From contig DATKQY010000001.1 of the NCBI GenBank assembly GCA_035532475.1, forward strand, positions 1-21,284: DNA of 21,284 bases, read 5' to 3'. The notes below the pieces were generated by a model. The model searched no databases. It saw only the letters and a list, made by a program, of their open reading frames with translations, and had not been told where the DNA came from. The number at the start of each line of letters is the position of its first letter. The stretch's first letter is position 1. The translations under genes and the position numbers were made by a program. Positions 1-7,181 of the stretch are shown piece after piece. This DNA is from DATKQY01 sp035532475. GTDB taxonomy: Bacteria > Actinomycetota > Acidimicrobiia > Acidimicrobiales > Bog-793.

Positions 1-756
1 TACGACGTGGCGTTCGCCTGCGATACCGATCACGACCGTCACGGTGTGGTGACCCGCAGCAGCGGTCTGATGGAACCGAACCATTACCTGTCGGTGCTGA
101 TCGACTACCTGTTCCGGCATCGTCCCCGCTGGAGCAAGGACGCCGCAGTCGGCAAGACCGTGGTCAGCACCGCGTTGATCGACCGCGTGGTGCAGCGGCT
201 CGGGCGCACGCTGGTCGAAGTGCCGGTCGGCTTCAAGTGGTTTTCCGACGGTCTGTTCGACGGCTCGCTCGGCTTCGGCTGCGAGGAAAGCGCCGGTGCC
301 TCGCTGCTGCGCCGCGACGGCTCGGTGTGGACCACCGACAAGGACGGCCTGGTGCCGGCACTGCTGTCGGCCGAGATCACCGCGCGCATGGGCAAGGACC
401 CGGGCCAGCTGTATGCGCAACTCACGCGCGAACTCGGCACGCCGTTTGCCGACCGCGTCGAAGCCGCCGCCACCCCGGCGCAGAAGGCCCGCCTGGCCAA
501 ACTCTCGCCCGCCCAGCTGCACAGCAAACAGCTGGCCGGCGAGACGATCGCGCAGGTGCTGGACCAGGCGCCGGGCAACCACGCGGCGATCGGCGGCATC
601 AAGGTGATCGCCGCCAGCGGCTGGTTCGCCGCACGCCCCTCCGGCACCGAGGCGATCTACAAGATCTACGCCGAGAGCTTCCAGGACGAAGCACATCTGC
701 AATGGATCCTGCAGCAGGCGCAGACGATCGTCGATACTGCCGTGGCCGATGCATGA
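1..756 (+). CDS. pgm: Phosphoglucomutase (alpha-D-glucose type), 3' part only
   Basis: Interconverts glucose 1-phosphate and glucose 6-phosphate in the cytoplasm through a phosphoserine enzyme and glucose 1,6-bisphosphate. The window opens inside the gene, so the phosphoserine loop and the N-terminal half are missing. About 251 codons remain of a family that is usually near 545 residues. Visible parts are the metal-binding loop DTDHDRHG at the very start, the sugar-binding stretch GFGCEESAGAS, the conserved GFKWFSDGLFDGS segment, and the C-terminal phosphate-binding loop ARPSGTEAIYKIYAESF. The match to the E. coli Pgm pattern is close throughout, including VGKTVVS and STDKDG-like WTTDKDG. Leucine codons are mostly CTG, as in the next three genes. 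The reading frame is open from base 1 and ends at TGA 754-756. Confidence 0.93.
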   Translation, partial: YDVAFACDTDHDRHGVVTRSSGLMEPNHYLSVLIDYLFRHRPRWSKDAAVGKTVVSTALIDRVVQRLGRTLVEVPVGFKWFSDGLFDGSLGFGCEESAGASLLRRDGSVWTTDKDGLVPALLSAEITARMGKDPGQLYAQLTRELGTPFADRVEAAATPAQKARLAKLSPAQLHSKQLAGETIAQVLDQAPGNHAAIGGIKVIAASGWFAARPSGTEAIYKIYAESFQDEAHLQWILQQAQTIVDTAVADA

Positions 757-940
757 CAGCCACGCATGCTTCCGTGTGCATCCCACGGAATTCATTTTCC
801 GTATCCGGTCAGCCATGCGTGCGCGGACGAGCCCGCGGCATGGCTAAGCATTTGCCAAGGATCGCGCTGCGATGATGGCAATTGGGCAATAATCCCGCTT
901 GGCGTACAGCCGCGAACCACCACCCTGCTGGAGATAGGTC

Positions 941-1483
941 ATGTCGTCGATCGATAGGCAACCCCGTTTTGCCGCACCGCTGCGTCGGATGCACTGGATC
1001 ATGTTTGCTCTGGTGCTGCTGGCTTACCTTTTCATCAACCTGTTCGAGCTGTTTCCCAAGGGCAGCGCCACGCGCGCAAACATCCTGGCCTCGCACTTCC
1101 TGGCCGGCCTGGCCGTGCTGCTGCTGGTGCTGCCGCGTCTGTGGCTGCGCAGCCGGCATGCACGACCGGCGATTACCCCGCCGCTGGGACACTGGGAGGA
1201 CCTGCTGAGCAAACTCACCCATGCCGGGCTGTATCTGTTCCTGCTGGTGCAGCCGATCCTGGGCGTGATCACCCTGCAGGTCGGCGGCAAGCCGGTGACG
1301 CTGTTCGGTGTGACCGTGCTGCCCGCGCTGCTGGGGGCGCCCGATCGTGCGCTGTCGCACCAGCTGGAGAACATCCACGGCACCATCGGCGAGGTCTTTT
1401 ACTACGTGATCGGGCTGCATATCCTGGCCGCGCTCTGGCACCACTACCGCAGGCACGACGACACCTTGAAGCGGATGCTCTGA
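941..1483 (+). CDS. Cytochrome b561 family di-haem membrane protein
   Basis: A 180-residue inner-membrane b-type cytochrome of the bacterial CybB/b561 family, which passes electrons from the quinone pool to or from an unknown partner. Four hydrophobic segments are seen at about residues 19-38, 50-67, 94-112 and 150-168. The four likely haem ligands are H18 (RRMHW), H52 (ASHFL), H146 (ENIHG) and H160 (GLHIL), which is the usual spacing. The start ATG at 941 has GGAGAT at 930-935 about five bases upstream. It lies 184 bases after pgm and 60 bases before the VIT transporter start. The protein is near the normal family length and looks intact. The redox partner cannot be told from the sequence. 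Confidence 0.9.
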   Translation: MSSIDRQPRFAAPLRRMHWIMFALVLLAYLFINLFELFPKGSATRANILASHFLAGLAVLLLVLPRLWLRSRHARPAITPPLGHWEDLLSKLTHAGLYLFLLVQPILGVITLQVGGKPVTLFGVTVLPALLGAPDRALSHQLENIHGTIGEVFYYVIGLHILAALWHHYRRHDDTLKRML

Positions 1484-1543
1484 GCTGCCGCGGGAAAGTT
1501 GGCCAACGCCTCACGTGCCGCACTCACTCGGGAGATCGCCCGC

Positions 1544-2239
1544 ATGCACCCACGCCACTCCGAACGCCACCGCACCAGCCGCATGAGCTGGCTGCGCGCG
1601 TCCGTGCTCGGCGCCAATGACGGCATCGTCTCCACCGCCAGTCTGGTGCTGGGCGTGGCAGCGGCACATGCCGATCGACAGAACATCCTGATCGCCGGCA
1701 TCGCCGGACTGGTTGCCGGCGCGATGTCGATGGCCGCCGGTGAATACGTGTCGGTGCATTCGCAGGCCGACAGCGAGCAGGCCGATCTGCAACGCGAGCG
1801 GGCCGAGCTGCAGAATGACGTCGAGGGTGAACACAAGGAACTGGCGGCGATCTACGTGGGCCGCGGACTGGATCCCGCGCTGGCGAAACAGGTCGCCGAG
1901 CAACTGATGCGCCACGACGCGCTGGATGCGCATGCCCGCGACGAGCTGGGCATCACCGAAGCACTGCGGGCGCGGCCGCTGCAGGCCGCCGGCGCCTCGG
2001 CGCTGAGCTTCGCGGTGGGCGCCGCGTTGCCGCTGCTGGTGGTCCTGCTGGCCCCCGCGGCGGGCTTGCTGGCGTCCGTCTTCATCACGTCGTTGCTGTT
2101 CCTGGCGCTGCTTGGCGGGCTGGCGGCAGGCACCGGCGGTTCCAGGGTCAGCACGGGCATCCTGCGCATCACGTTCTGGGGCGCGCTGGCGATGGCGATC
2201 ACGGCAGGCGTCGGCATGCTGTTCGGCGTGGCCGGCTGA
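1544..2239 (+). CDS. VIT1/CCC1 family metal transporter
   Basis: A 231-residue membrane protein of the vacuolar iron transporter (VIT1/CCC1, nodulin-21-like) family. Members move Fe2+ or Mn2+ out of the cytoplasm. The family signature is clear: LGANDGIVSTASLVLGVAAA near residues 22-41, then GLVAGAMSMAAGEYVSVHSQ at 55-74. A charged cytoplasmic metal-binding stretch rich in Glu, Asp and His follows (75-135), and then three C-terminal hydrophobic segments (about 147-170, 174-196, 208-230). ATG 1544 is preferred over an in-frame TTG at 1499, because GGAG at 1531-1534 sits nine bases before it and the family begins close to this point. It follows the cytochrome gene by 60 bases and may share its transcript. 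Whether iron or manganese is the substrate is not decidable here. Confidence 0.88.
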   Translation: MHPRHSERHRTSRMSWLRASVLGANDGIVSTASLVLGVAAAHADRQNILIAGIAGLVAGAMSMAAGEYVSVHSQADSEQADLQRERAELQNDVEGEHKELAAIYVGRGLDPALAKQVAEQLMRHDALDAHARDELGITEALRARPLQAAGASALSFAVGAALPLLVVLLAPAAGLLASVFITSLLFLALLGGLAAGTGGSRVSTGILRITFWGALAMAITAGVGMLFGVAG

Positions 2240-2574
2240 GCGACCTTTCCGTATCGCGGACTTCACGGCAGAACCACTCGCACGCGATCACTCTCGGATG
2301 TGACGTTGAAACCCGTTCAACGGACCGGCCATCTCCATGTTCGCGTCATCGCCCCATCCGCACGTCATCCCTCCGTCTGGTTTGCCGCAGAATGTCCTGG
2401 CGCCGGCCGCGCCGCCGGCACACCGCGCTGACGGGGTATCGTTGTCCTCGCGCGCGGTGGGCCGGCGGCAACCTGCAGCCCCGCGTCAAACAGCCCTCGT
2501 TCCGCCGGCGAAGAGCGCATGATCGCGACGTCCGTCTATCGCGTCGTCACGCTGGAATACGGAGACCCCGCGCC
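2240..2574. other. Intergenic stretch between the VIT gene and phosphoketolase
   Basis: These 335 bases hold no convincing gene. The phosphoketolase frame is open back to ATG 2392, but that part reads as an arginine-rich, family-foreign leader, so I treat it as untranslated. A hairpin lies at 2304-2322. The only clear translation signal is GGAGA at 2561-2565 just before the phosphoketolase start. I see no confident -35/-10 pair. Confidence 0.5.
2304..2322. terminator. Hairpin downstream of the VIT transporter gene
   Basis: A perfect 7-base inverted repeat, CGTTGAA and TTCAACG, is separated by ACCCG. It starts 64 bases after the VIT stop codon. It has no run of T after it, so a factor-independent terminator is only one reading. 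An operator for the phosphoketolase gene is the other. Confidence 0.3.
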
Positions 2575-4941
2575 ATGCACGAGAAAATACTCGACCCAGA
2601 CCTGCTGCACAGGATGGACGCCTACTGGCGCGCCGCCAACTATCTGGCGGTCGGGCAGATCTACCTCCGCGACAACCCCCTGTTACGGCGGCCGCTGGCA
2701 CTGGGCGACATCAAGCACATGCTGCTGGGGCACTGGGGCACCACGCCCGGGCAGAACTTCATCTACGTGCATCTGAACCGGGTCATCCGGAAATACGACC
2801 TGGACATGATCTACGTGTCCGGCCCCGGCCACGGCGGCCCGGCCGTCGTCGGCAACACGTATCTGGAGGGCACCTACAGCGAGATCTATCCGGACATCAG
2901 CCAGGACGAGGCCGGCCTGCAGAAGCTGTTCAAGCAGTTCTCCTTTCCCGGCGGCATCCCCAGCCACGCCTCGCCCGAATGTCCGGGCTCGATCCACGAG
3001 GGCGGCGAGCTGGGCTACTCGCTGAGCCATGCGTTCGGCGCGGTGTTCGACAACCCGCAGCTGATCGTCGCCTGCGTGATCGGCGACGGCGAGGCGGAAA
3101 CCGGGCCGCTGGCCACGGCGTGGCATTCCAACAAGTTTCTCGATGCGGCGACCGATGGTGCGGTGCTGCCGATCCTGCATCTGAACGGCTACAAGATCGC
3201 CAACCCCACCGTGCTCGCGCGCATCAGCCGCGAGGAACTGGAACAGTTGCTGCGCGGCTGCGGCTGGACGCCGATCTTCGTCGAGGGCCACGAACCCGCG
3301 CTGATGCACGAGGCGATGGCGACCGCGCTGGACACTGCGGTGGAACAGATCCGGGCGATCCAGCACGACGCCCGCGCGCAGGGCAACCTCGCCCGTCCGC
3401 GCTGGCCGATGATCGTGCTGATCTCGCCCAAGGGCTGGACCGGGCCGAAGGTGGTCGATGGCCTGCCGGTCGAAGGCACCTTCCGCGCGCACCAGGTGCC
3501 GATCGCGGTGTCGGCCACCACGCCACCGGAACACCTGCGCCAGCTCGAGGACTGGCTGCAGAGTTACCGGCCCGCGGAGCTGTTCGACGCAGGCGGCCGG
3601 CTGCGTCCGGAACTGGCCGCTCTGGCGCCGGCGGGCACGCGCCGCATGGGCGCCAATCCGCACGCCAACGGCGGCATCCTGCTGCGCGAGCTGCGCATGC
3701 CGGATTTTCGCGACTACGCCTGCGCGGTGCCCGCACCCGGCACGCGCGGCATCGGCGATACGCATGTGCTGGGCCCGTTTCTGCGCGACCTGGCAAGGCT
3801 CAACGACACGCAGCGGAATTTCCGTGTATTCGGCCCCGACGAGACGCTCTCCAACGGACTGGAGTCGCTGTTCGAAGCCACCACGCGGCAGTGGGATGCC
3901 GTCACCGAGCCGAACGACGAGTTCCTCGCGCCCAGCGGCCGGGTGATGGAGATGCTCAGCGAGCATCAGTGCGAAGGCTGGCTGGAGGGCTACCTGCTGA
4001 CCGGGCGGCACGGCCTGTTCAACTGCTACGAGGCGTTCATCCACATCGTCGACTCGATGTTCAACCAGCACGCCAAGTGGCTGAAGGTCACGCGGGGCAT
4101 CGCCTGGCGACGCCCGATCGCGTCGCTCAACTACTTGTTGTCGTCCCACGTCTGGCGACAGGACCACAACGGGTTCTCTCACCAGGATCCCGGCTTCATC
4201 GACCACGTGGTGAACAAGAAGGCCGAGGTGGTCCGCGTCTACCTGCCGCCGGACGCGAACTGCCTGCTGTCAGTGGCGGATCATTGCCTGAGATCGCGCA
4301 ACTACGTCAACGTGATCGTCGCCGGCAAGCAGCCCGAGCTCAGCTGGCTCGGCATCGACGACGCGATCGTCCACTGCACCCGGGGGGCAGGCATCTTCGA
4401 GTGGGCGAGCAATGACGCCGGGAGCGTGCCCGATGTCGTGATGGCGTCCTGCGGGGACGTGCCGACCTTGGAGACCCTCGCCGCGGTGGACCTCATCCGC
4501 CAGCACCTTCCCGAGCTCGCGGTCCGGGTCGTGAACGTTGTCGACCTGATGCGCCTTCAGCCCGAACGCGAGCATCCCCACGGGATGTCCGACGCAGAGT
4601 TCGATGCGCTCTTCACCACGAGCTCGCCGATCGTCTTTGCCTACCACGGCTATCCCTGGCTGATCCACCGGCTCACCTACCGGCGTCAGGGCCATCACAA
4701 CCTGCACGTGCGCGGCTACAAGGAGGAGGGCACGACGACGACGCCGTTCGACATGGTCATGATGAACGACCTCGACCGCTTTCATCTGGTGATGGACGTC
4801 ATCGACCGGGTGCCCGGCCTGGCGTCCCGGGCCGGGCACATCCGCCAGCAGATGAGCGACCGGCGCCTGGCCTGCCGCCAGTACACGCGCGAATTCGGCG
4901 ACGATCCTCCCGAGATCCGCGAGTGGACCTGGCCGTACTGA
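2575..4941 (+). CDS. xfp: Phosphoketolase (D-xylulose 5-phosphate / fructose 6-phosphate), probably chimeric
   Basis: Thiamine-diphosphate enzyme that splits xylulose 5-phosphate (and often fructose 6-phosphate) with phosphate to give acetyl phosphate plus glyceraldehyde 3-phosphate (or erythrose 4-phosphate). The 788 residues match the usual length. Seen motifs: GHWGTTPGQ (52-60), YVSGPGHGGP (80-89), the thiamine-binding GDGEAETGP (170-178) with an Asn about 25 residues later, and QDHNGFSHQDPG (529-540). ATG 2575 is chosen because GGAGA at 2561-2565 precedes it and family N-termini start here; the open frame continues upstream to 2392 without family-like sequence. Leucine codons change along the gene: about 40 of 52 are CTG in 2575-3960, but 6 of 15 in 4441-4941. 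The 5' part matches the upstream proteobacterial genes and the 3' part the downstream actinobacterial ones. The stop is 8 bases before acetate kinase. Confidence 0.93.
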   Translation: MHEKILDPDLLHRMDAYWRAANYLAVGQIYLRDNPLLRRPLALGDIKHMLLGHWGTTPGQNFIYVHLNRVIRKYDLDMIYVSGPGHGGPAVVGNTYLEGTYSEIYPDISQDEAGLQKLFKQFSFPGGIPSHASPECPGSIHEGGELGYSLSHAFGAVFDNPQLIVACVIGDGEAETGPLATAWHSNKFLDAATDGAVLPILHLNGYKIANPTVLARISREELEQLLRGCGWTPIFVEGHEPALMHEAMATALDTAVEQIRAIQHDARAQGNLARPRWPMIVLISPKGWTGPKVVDGLPVEGTFRAHQVPIAVSATTPPEHLRQLEDWLQSYRPAELFDAGGRLRPELAALAPAGTRRMGANPHANGGILLRELRMPDFRDYACAVPAPGTRGIGDTHVLGPFLRDLARLNDTQRNFRVFGPDETLSNGLESLFEATTRQWDAVTEPNDEFLAPSGRVMEMLSEHQCEGWLEGYLLTGRHGLFNCYEAFIHIVDSMFNQHAKWLKVTRGIAWRRPIASLNYLLSSHVWRQDHNGFSHQDPGFIDHVVNKKAEVVRVYLPPDANCLLSVADHCLRSRNYVNVIVAGKQPELSWLGIDDAIVHCTRGAGIFEWASNDAGSVPDVVMASCGDVPTLETLAAVDLIRQHLPELAVRVVNVVDLMRLQPEREHPHGMSDAEFDALFTTSSPIVFAYHGYPWLIHRLTYRRQGHHNLHVRGYKEEGTTTTPFDMVMMNDLDRFHLVMDVIDRVPGLASRAGHIRQQMSDRRLACRQYTREFGDDPPEIREWTWPY

Positions 4942-4949
4942 GTCCCTCG

Positions 4950-6053
4950 ATGCGCATCCTCGTCGTCAACGCCGGATCGAGCAGCCTGAAGCTCCGTGTC
5001 CTCGACGAGCGCGACGAGGTCGTCGCGGCCACCGACCTGCCCGCTTCGCACGGACGGTTCGACGCCGGGGCGATGGGGGAGGCGCTTGCCGGCATCGAGG
5101 GAGTGGAGGCGGTCGGACATCGGATCGTCCACGGCGGGACGGAGCTCACCGGACCCGTTCGCATCGACGACGGCGTCGTGACCCGACTGCGTGCGCTCTG
5201 TGACCTGGCGCCGCTGCATCAGCCGGTGTCGCTCGCCGCACTCGACGCGACGAGCGCCGCGCTGCCTGGCGTCGCAGCCGTGGCCTGCTTCGACACGGCG
5301 TTCCACGCTGGCATGCCGCCCGCAGCTGCGACGTATGCCCTTCCGCCCGAGTGGCGCCGACGATTCGCTCTCCGCCGCTACGGCTTCCACGGCCTCTCCC
5401 ATGCCTATGCCTCACGCCGGACCGCCGAGCTGCTCGGCCGACCGGTCGAGACCCTGCGGATCGTCACCTGCCACCTCGGAGCCGGCGCCTCGCTCGCCGC
5501 CGTCCACGCCGGGCGGTCGGTCGACACCACGATGGGCTTCACCCCCCTCGACGGTCTCGTCATGGCGACGCGGGCGGGCAGCCTCGATCCCGGACTCGTG
5601 CTCTGGCTCGAGGAGCACGTCGGCACCCCTCCAGCGGAGCTCGCGGACACCTTCGAGCACCGCTCGGGCCTGCTCGGACTTGCCGGCACGGCGGACATGC
5701 GCGAGGTCCTCGAAGGCGCGAGGGCGGGCGATCCGCTCGCGCTGCTCGCGCTCGAGGTCTACGTGCATCGACTCCGCGCCGGAATCGCGGCGATGGCCGC
5801 AGCGATGGGGGGGATGGATGCGCTCGTCTTCACCGGCGGCGTCGGCGAGGGCGCCGCCGAGGTACGCGAGCTCGCCGTGAGCGGCCTCGGGTTCCTCGGC
5901 GTCAAGCTCGACGAGGTGACCAACGCTCAAGGCGACACCGATCGCGCGATCAGCTCGCCCGACGGCGACGTCCCGACCTTTGTCGTGGCCGCCCGCGAGG
6001 ACCTCGAGATCGCCGCAGAGACGCGCCACGTGCTGACGAGCGAGGCGGAGTAG
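4950..6053 (+). CDS. ackA: Acetate kinase
   Basis: Converts acetyl phosphate and ADP to acetate and ATP, the natural last step after phosphoketolase. The 367-residue protein has the whole ASKHA-kinase set: N-terminal NAGSSSLK, HRIVHGG, FDTAFH, RRYGFHGLSH, the phosphate loop CHLGAGAS, DTTMGFTPLDG, GTADMREV, FTGGVGEG and the C-terminal AAREDLEIA. It is shorter than the roughly 400-residue enterobacterial enzyme, mainly near the N-terminus, as is common in actinobacterial forms. ATG 4950 is preferred over GTG 4923 because MRILVVNAGSSS is the normal N-terminus. It starts 8 bases after the phosphoketolase stop, so the two were surely co-transcribed in the genome that supplied the right-hand part. 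Codon use is rich in CTC, GTC and GAG, unlike genes left of 4,100. Confidence 0.93.
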   Translation: MRILVVNAGSSSLKLRVLDERDEVVAATDLPASHGRFDAGAMGEALAGIEGVEAVGHRIVHGGTELTGPVRIDDGVVTRLRALCDLAPLHQPVSLAALDATSAALPGVAAVACFDTAFHAGMPPAAATYALPPEWRRRFALRRYGFHGLSHAYASRRTAELLGRPVETLRIVTCHLGAGASLAAVHAGRSVDTTMGFTPLDGLVMATRAGSLDPGLVLWLEEHVGTPPAELADTFEHRSGLLGLAGTADMREVLEGARAGDPLALLALEVYVHRLRAGIAAMAAAMGGMDALVFTGGVGEGAAEVRELAVSGLGFLGVKLDEVTNAQGDTDRAISSPDGDVPTFVVAAREDLEIAAETRHVLTSEAE

Positions 6054-6346
6054 ATGGAGCGCGAGCACCCGCCGCTCGTCGACGACTCCCGCCGCCGGGC
6101 GCTTAGAGGCCGGGTATCGAACCCGTGTCGCACCGTGGGACCCGTCGGGGGTCGACCCGAGCTCACGGCGATCGACGTGACGGAGGAGGAACGCGACGAT
6201 GCGAGCCCGCGTACCCCGGTCGCTTCGGCCGAGAAGTCGTCTGTGTGACAGGGTTGGCCACGACGCGAGGCGACCGGTCAGCGGTGGCTCGAGCCGCCGA
6301 TGTGCTCCCGGCGACGTCGATCTCGATCCACGAAGAGGTGATGAGG
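6054..6346. other. Gap between ackA and the SRPBCC-like gene, with an orphan ribosome-binding site
   Basis: No gene is convincing here. A strong purine run, GGAGGAGGA at 6182-6190, stands 8 bases before ATG 6199, but the frame that follows is arginine-rich and overlaps the next gene out of frame. A short sequence at 6111-6124 resembles a tRNA T-arm on the minus strand but has no rest of a tRNA around it. Confidence 0.4.
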
Positions 6347-6907
6347 ATGACGAACGATCCGGCCAGCCCGGGAGAACAGGGCGCCGATCATGGTCAATTC
6401 CGCACGACGGCAGCGTGGTTTCCCGCTGCCGACGAGCGTCTGCGCGTCTCGCGCACCATCATGCGGTCGAGTGTCGAGGTAGCGCGTGCGCTCCACGTCC
6501 GCCCCGACCAGCTCGTCCGGGTCGCCTACAACACCGAGATCACCGAGGCAACGGGCGCGATCATCCTCCTCTCCCCGGTGAAGTCCCAACGCTGGCTGCG
6601 CGTGCCCGCTCGTGTCGAGCTCTTGACGCCGCCGCCACAGCACCCCGATGCAATCATCTCGCTCAGATGGCAGGCAGCACGCCTTAGCCGGCTCTTCCCC
6701 GTTCTCGAGGCCGACCTCGCCGTACGCCCCGCAGCGGGCGGCACGGAGCTCCGCCTCGACGCCACGTATCGACCGCCGCTTGGGATCGCCGGCCTTGTCT
6801 TTGACCACCTCGTCGGCAGACGGATCGCGACGGCGGCCACCGTGGGATTCGTCGACGCGCTCGCTGTCGCCATCGAGCGCGACGAGCTCCCTGGCGTCGG
6901 CTCGTGA
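6347..6907 (+). CDS. SRPBCC-fold-like conserved protein, function unknown
   Basis: A protein of about 186 residues (start at the second of two close ATGs; 6341 is the other). GAGG at 6335-6338 is 8 bases before 6347, the better spacing. The first half contains an alternation of strand-like segments (RLRVSRTIMRSSVEVARALHV, then RWLRVPARVELL). The second half, with GGTELRLDATYRPP followed by a long C-terminal helix FDHLVGRRIATAATVGFVDALA, is the pattern of the START/polyketide-cyclase-like (SRPBCC) fold. This fold binds hydrophobic ligands, but no ligand or reaction can be assigned. It is cytoplasmic, with no signal peptide or membrane segment. A terminator-like hairpin follows 20 bases after the stop. 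The fold assignment is by pattern only. Confidence 0.65.
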   Translation: MTNDPASPGEQGADHGQFRTTAAWFPAADERLRVSRTIMRSSVEVARALHVRPDQLVRVAYNTEITEATGAIILLSPVKSQRWLRVPARVELLTPPPQHPDAIISLRWQAARLSRLFPVLEADLAVRPAAGGTELRLDATYRPPLGIAGLVFDHLVGRRIATAATVGFVDALAVAIERDELPGVGS

Positions 6908-6927
6908 CGTCGTGGTGCTCGTGATGC

Positions 6928-6946
6928 GCTCGCCAGCTTGGCGAGC
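6928..6946 (+). terminator. Hairpin 20 bases after the SRPBCC-like gene
   Basis: A perfect 8-base inverted repeat, GCTCGCCA and TGGCGAGC, has a 3-base loop. It begins 20 bases after the stop codon. The T tract is absent, as is frequent for GC-rich actinobacterial terminators. Function as a terminator is inferred from shape and place. Confidence 0.5.
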
Positions 6947-6971
6947 CGCGCCGCCATGAGCGACCCGGAGG

Positions 6972-7082
6972 TCACGGGCCCGGCTGCGGTGCAGCGCGAG
7001 CTCCGCAACCTCGATCGCGCGAGAGGACCTCGGTCGGGGCGAGCCCGATAGCTGGGATGAGGTCATCAGCACAAAGTGCCAT
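6972..7082 (-). CDS. Possible small ORF or 5' gene remnant
   Basis: A 36-residue minus-strand frame starting MALCADDLIPAIGLAPTEVL. The start region is better than the ORF: AGGAG sits about six bases before ATG 7082, and a TATCCT box (TAnnnT) lies a little further upstream. The protein loses sense after about 24 residues and turns Arg/Ala/Pro-rich. A different minus-strand frame just after it reads RAIEVAELALHRSRARDLRV, a helix that resembles ferritin-like or DUF305 segments. A frameshifted remnant is therefore possible. It would be divergent from the SulP gene. Confidence 0.25.
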   Translation of the reverse strand: MALCADDLIPAIGLAPTEVLSRDRGCGARAAPQPGP

Positions 7083-7181
7083 GAGCATCTCCTGTCGAGG
7101 ATAATGAGCCGATGACGAGGGGGTACTCCGCCCCGCTCGTGGTCGGGGAGGTGGGAAGCGATCCGCAGGCACCTGCCCGCC

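Noticed and set aside
2392..2574. 61-codon N-terminal extension of phosphoketolase
   Set aside because: It is Arg/Pro-rich, unlike the family, and a good ribosome-binding site with ATG 2575 fits the usual N-terminus.
2683..4206. Minus-strand open frame of 507 codons opposite phosphoketolase
   Set aside because: Its sequence is Gln/Arg/Ala-rich without family patterns, while the plus strand encodes a clear conserved enzyme.
6108..6126. T-arm-like sequence (CGGGTTCGATACCCG on the minus strand), possible tRNA
   Set aside because: Only the T-arm pattern is present. I could not find a matching acceptor stem, D-arm or anticodon arm in the 70 bases on the proper side, so it is at most a chance or a fragment.
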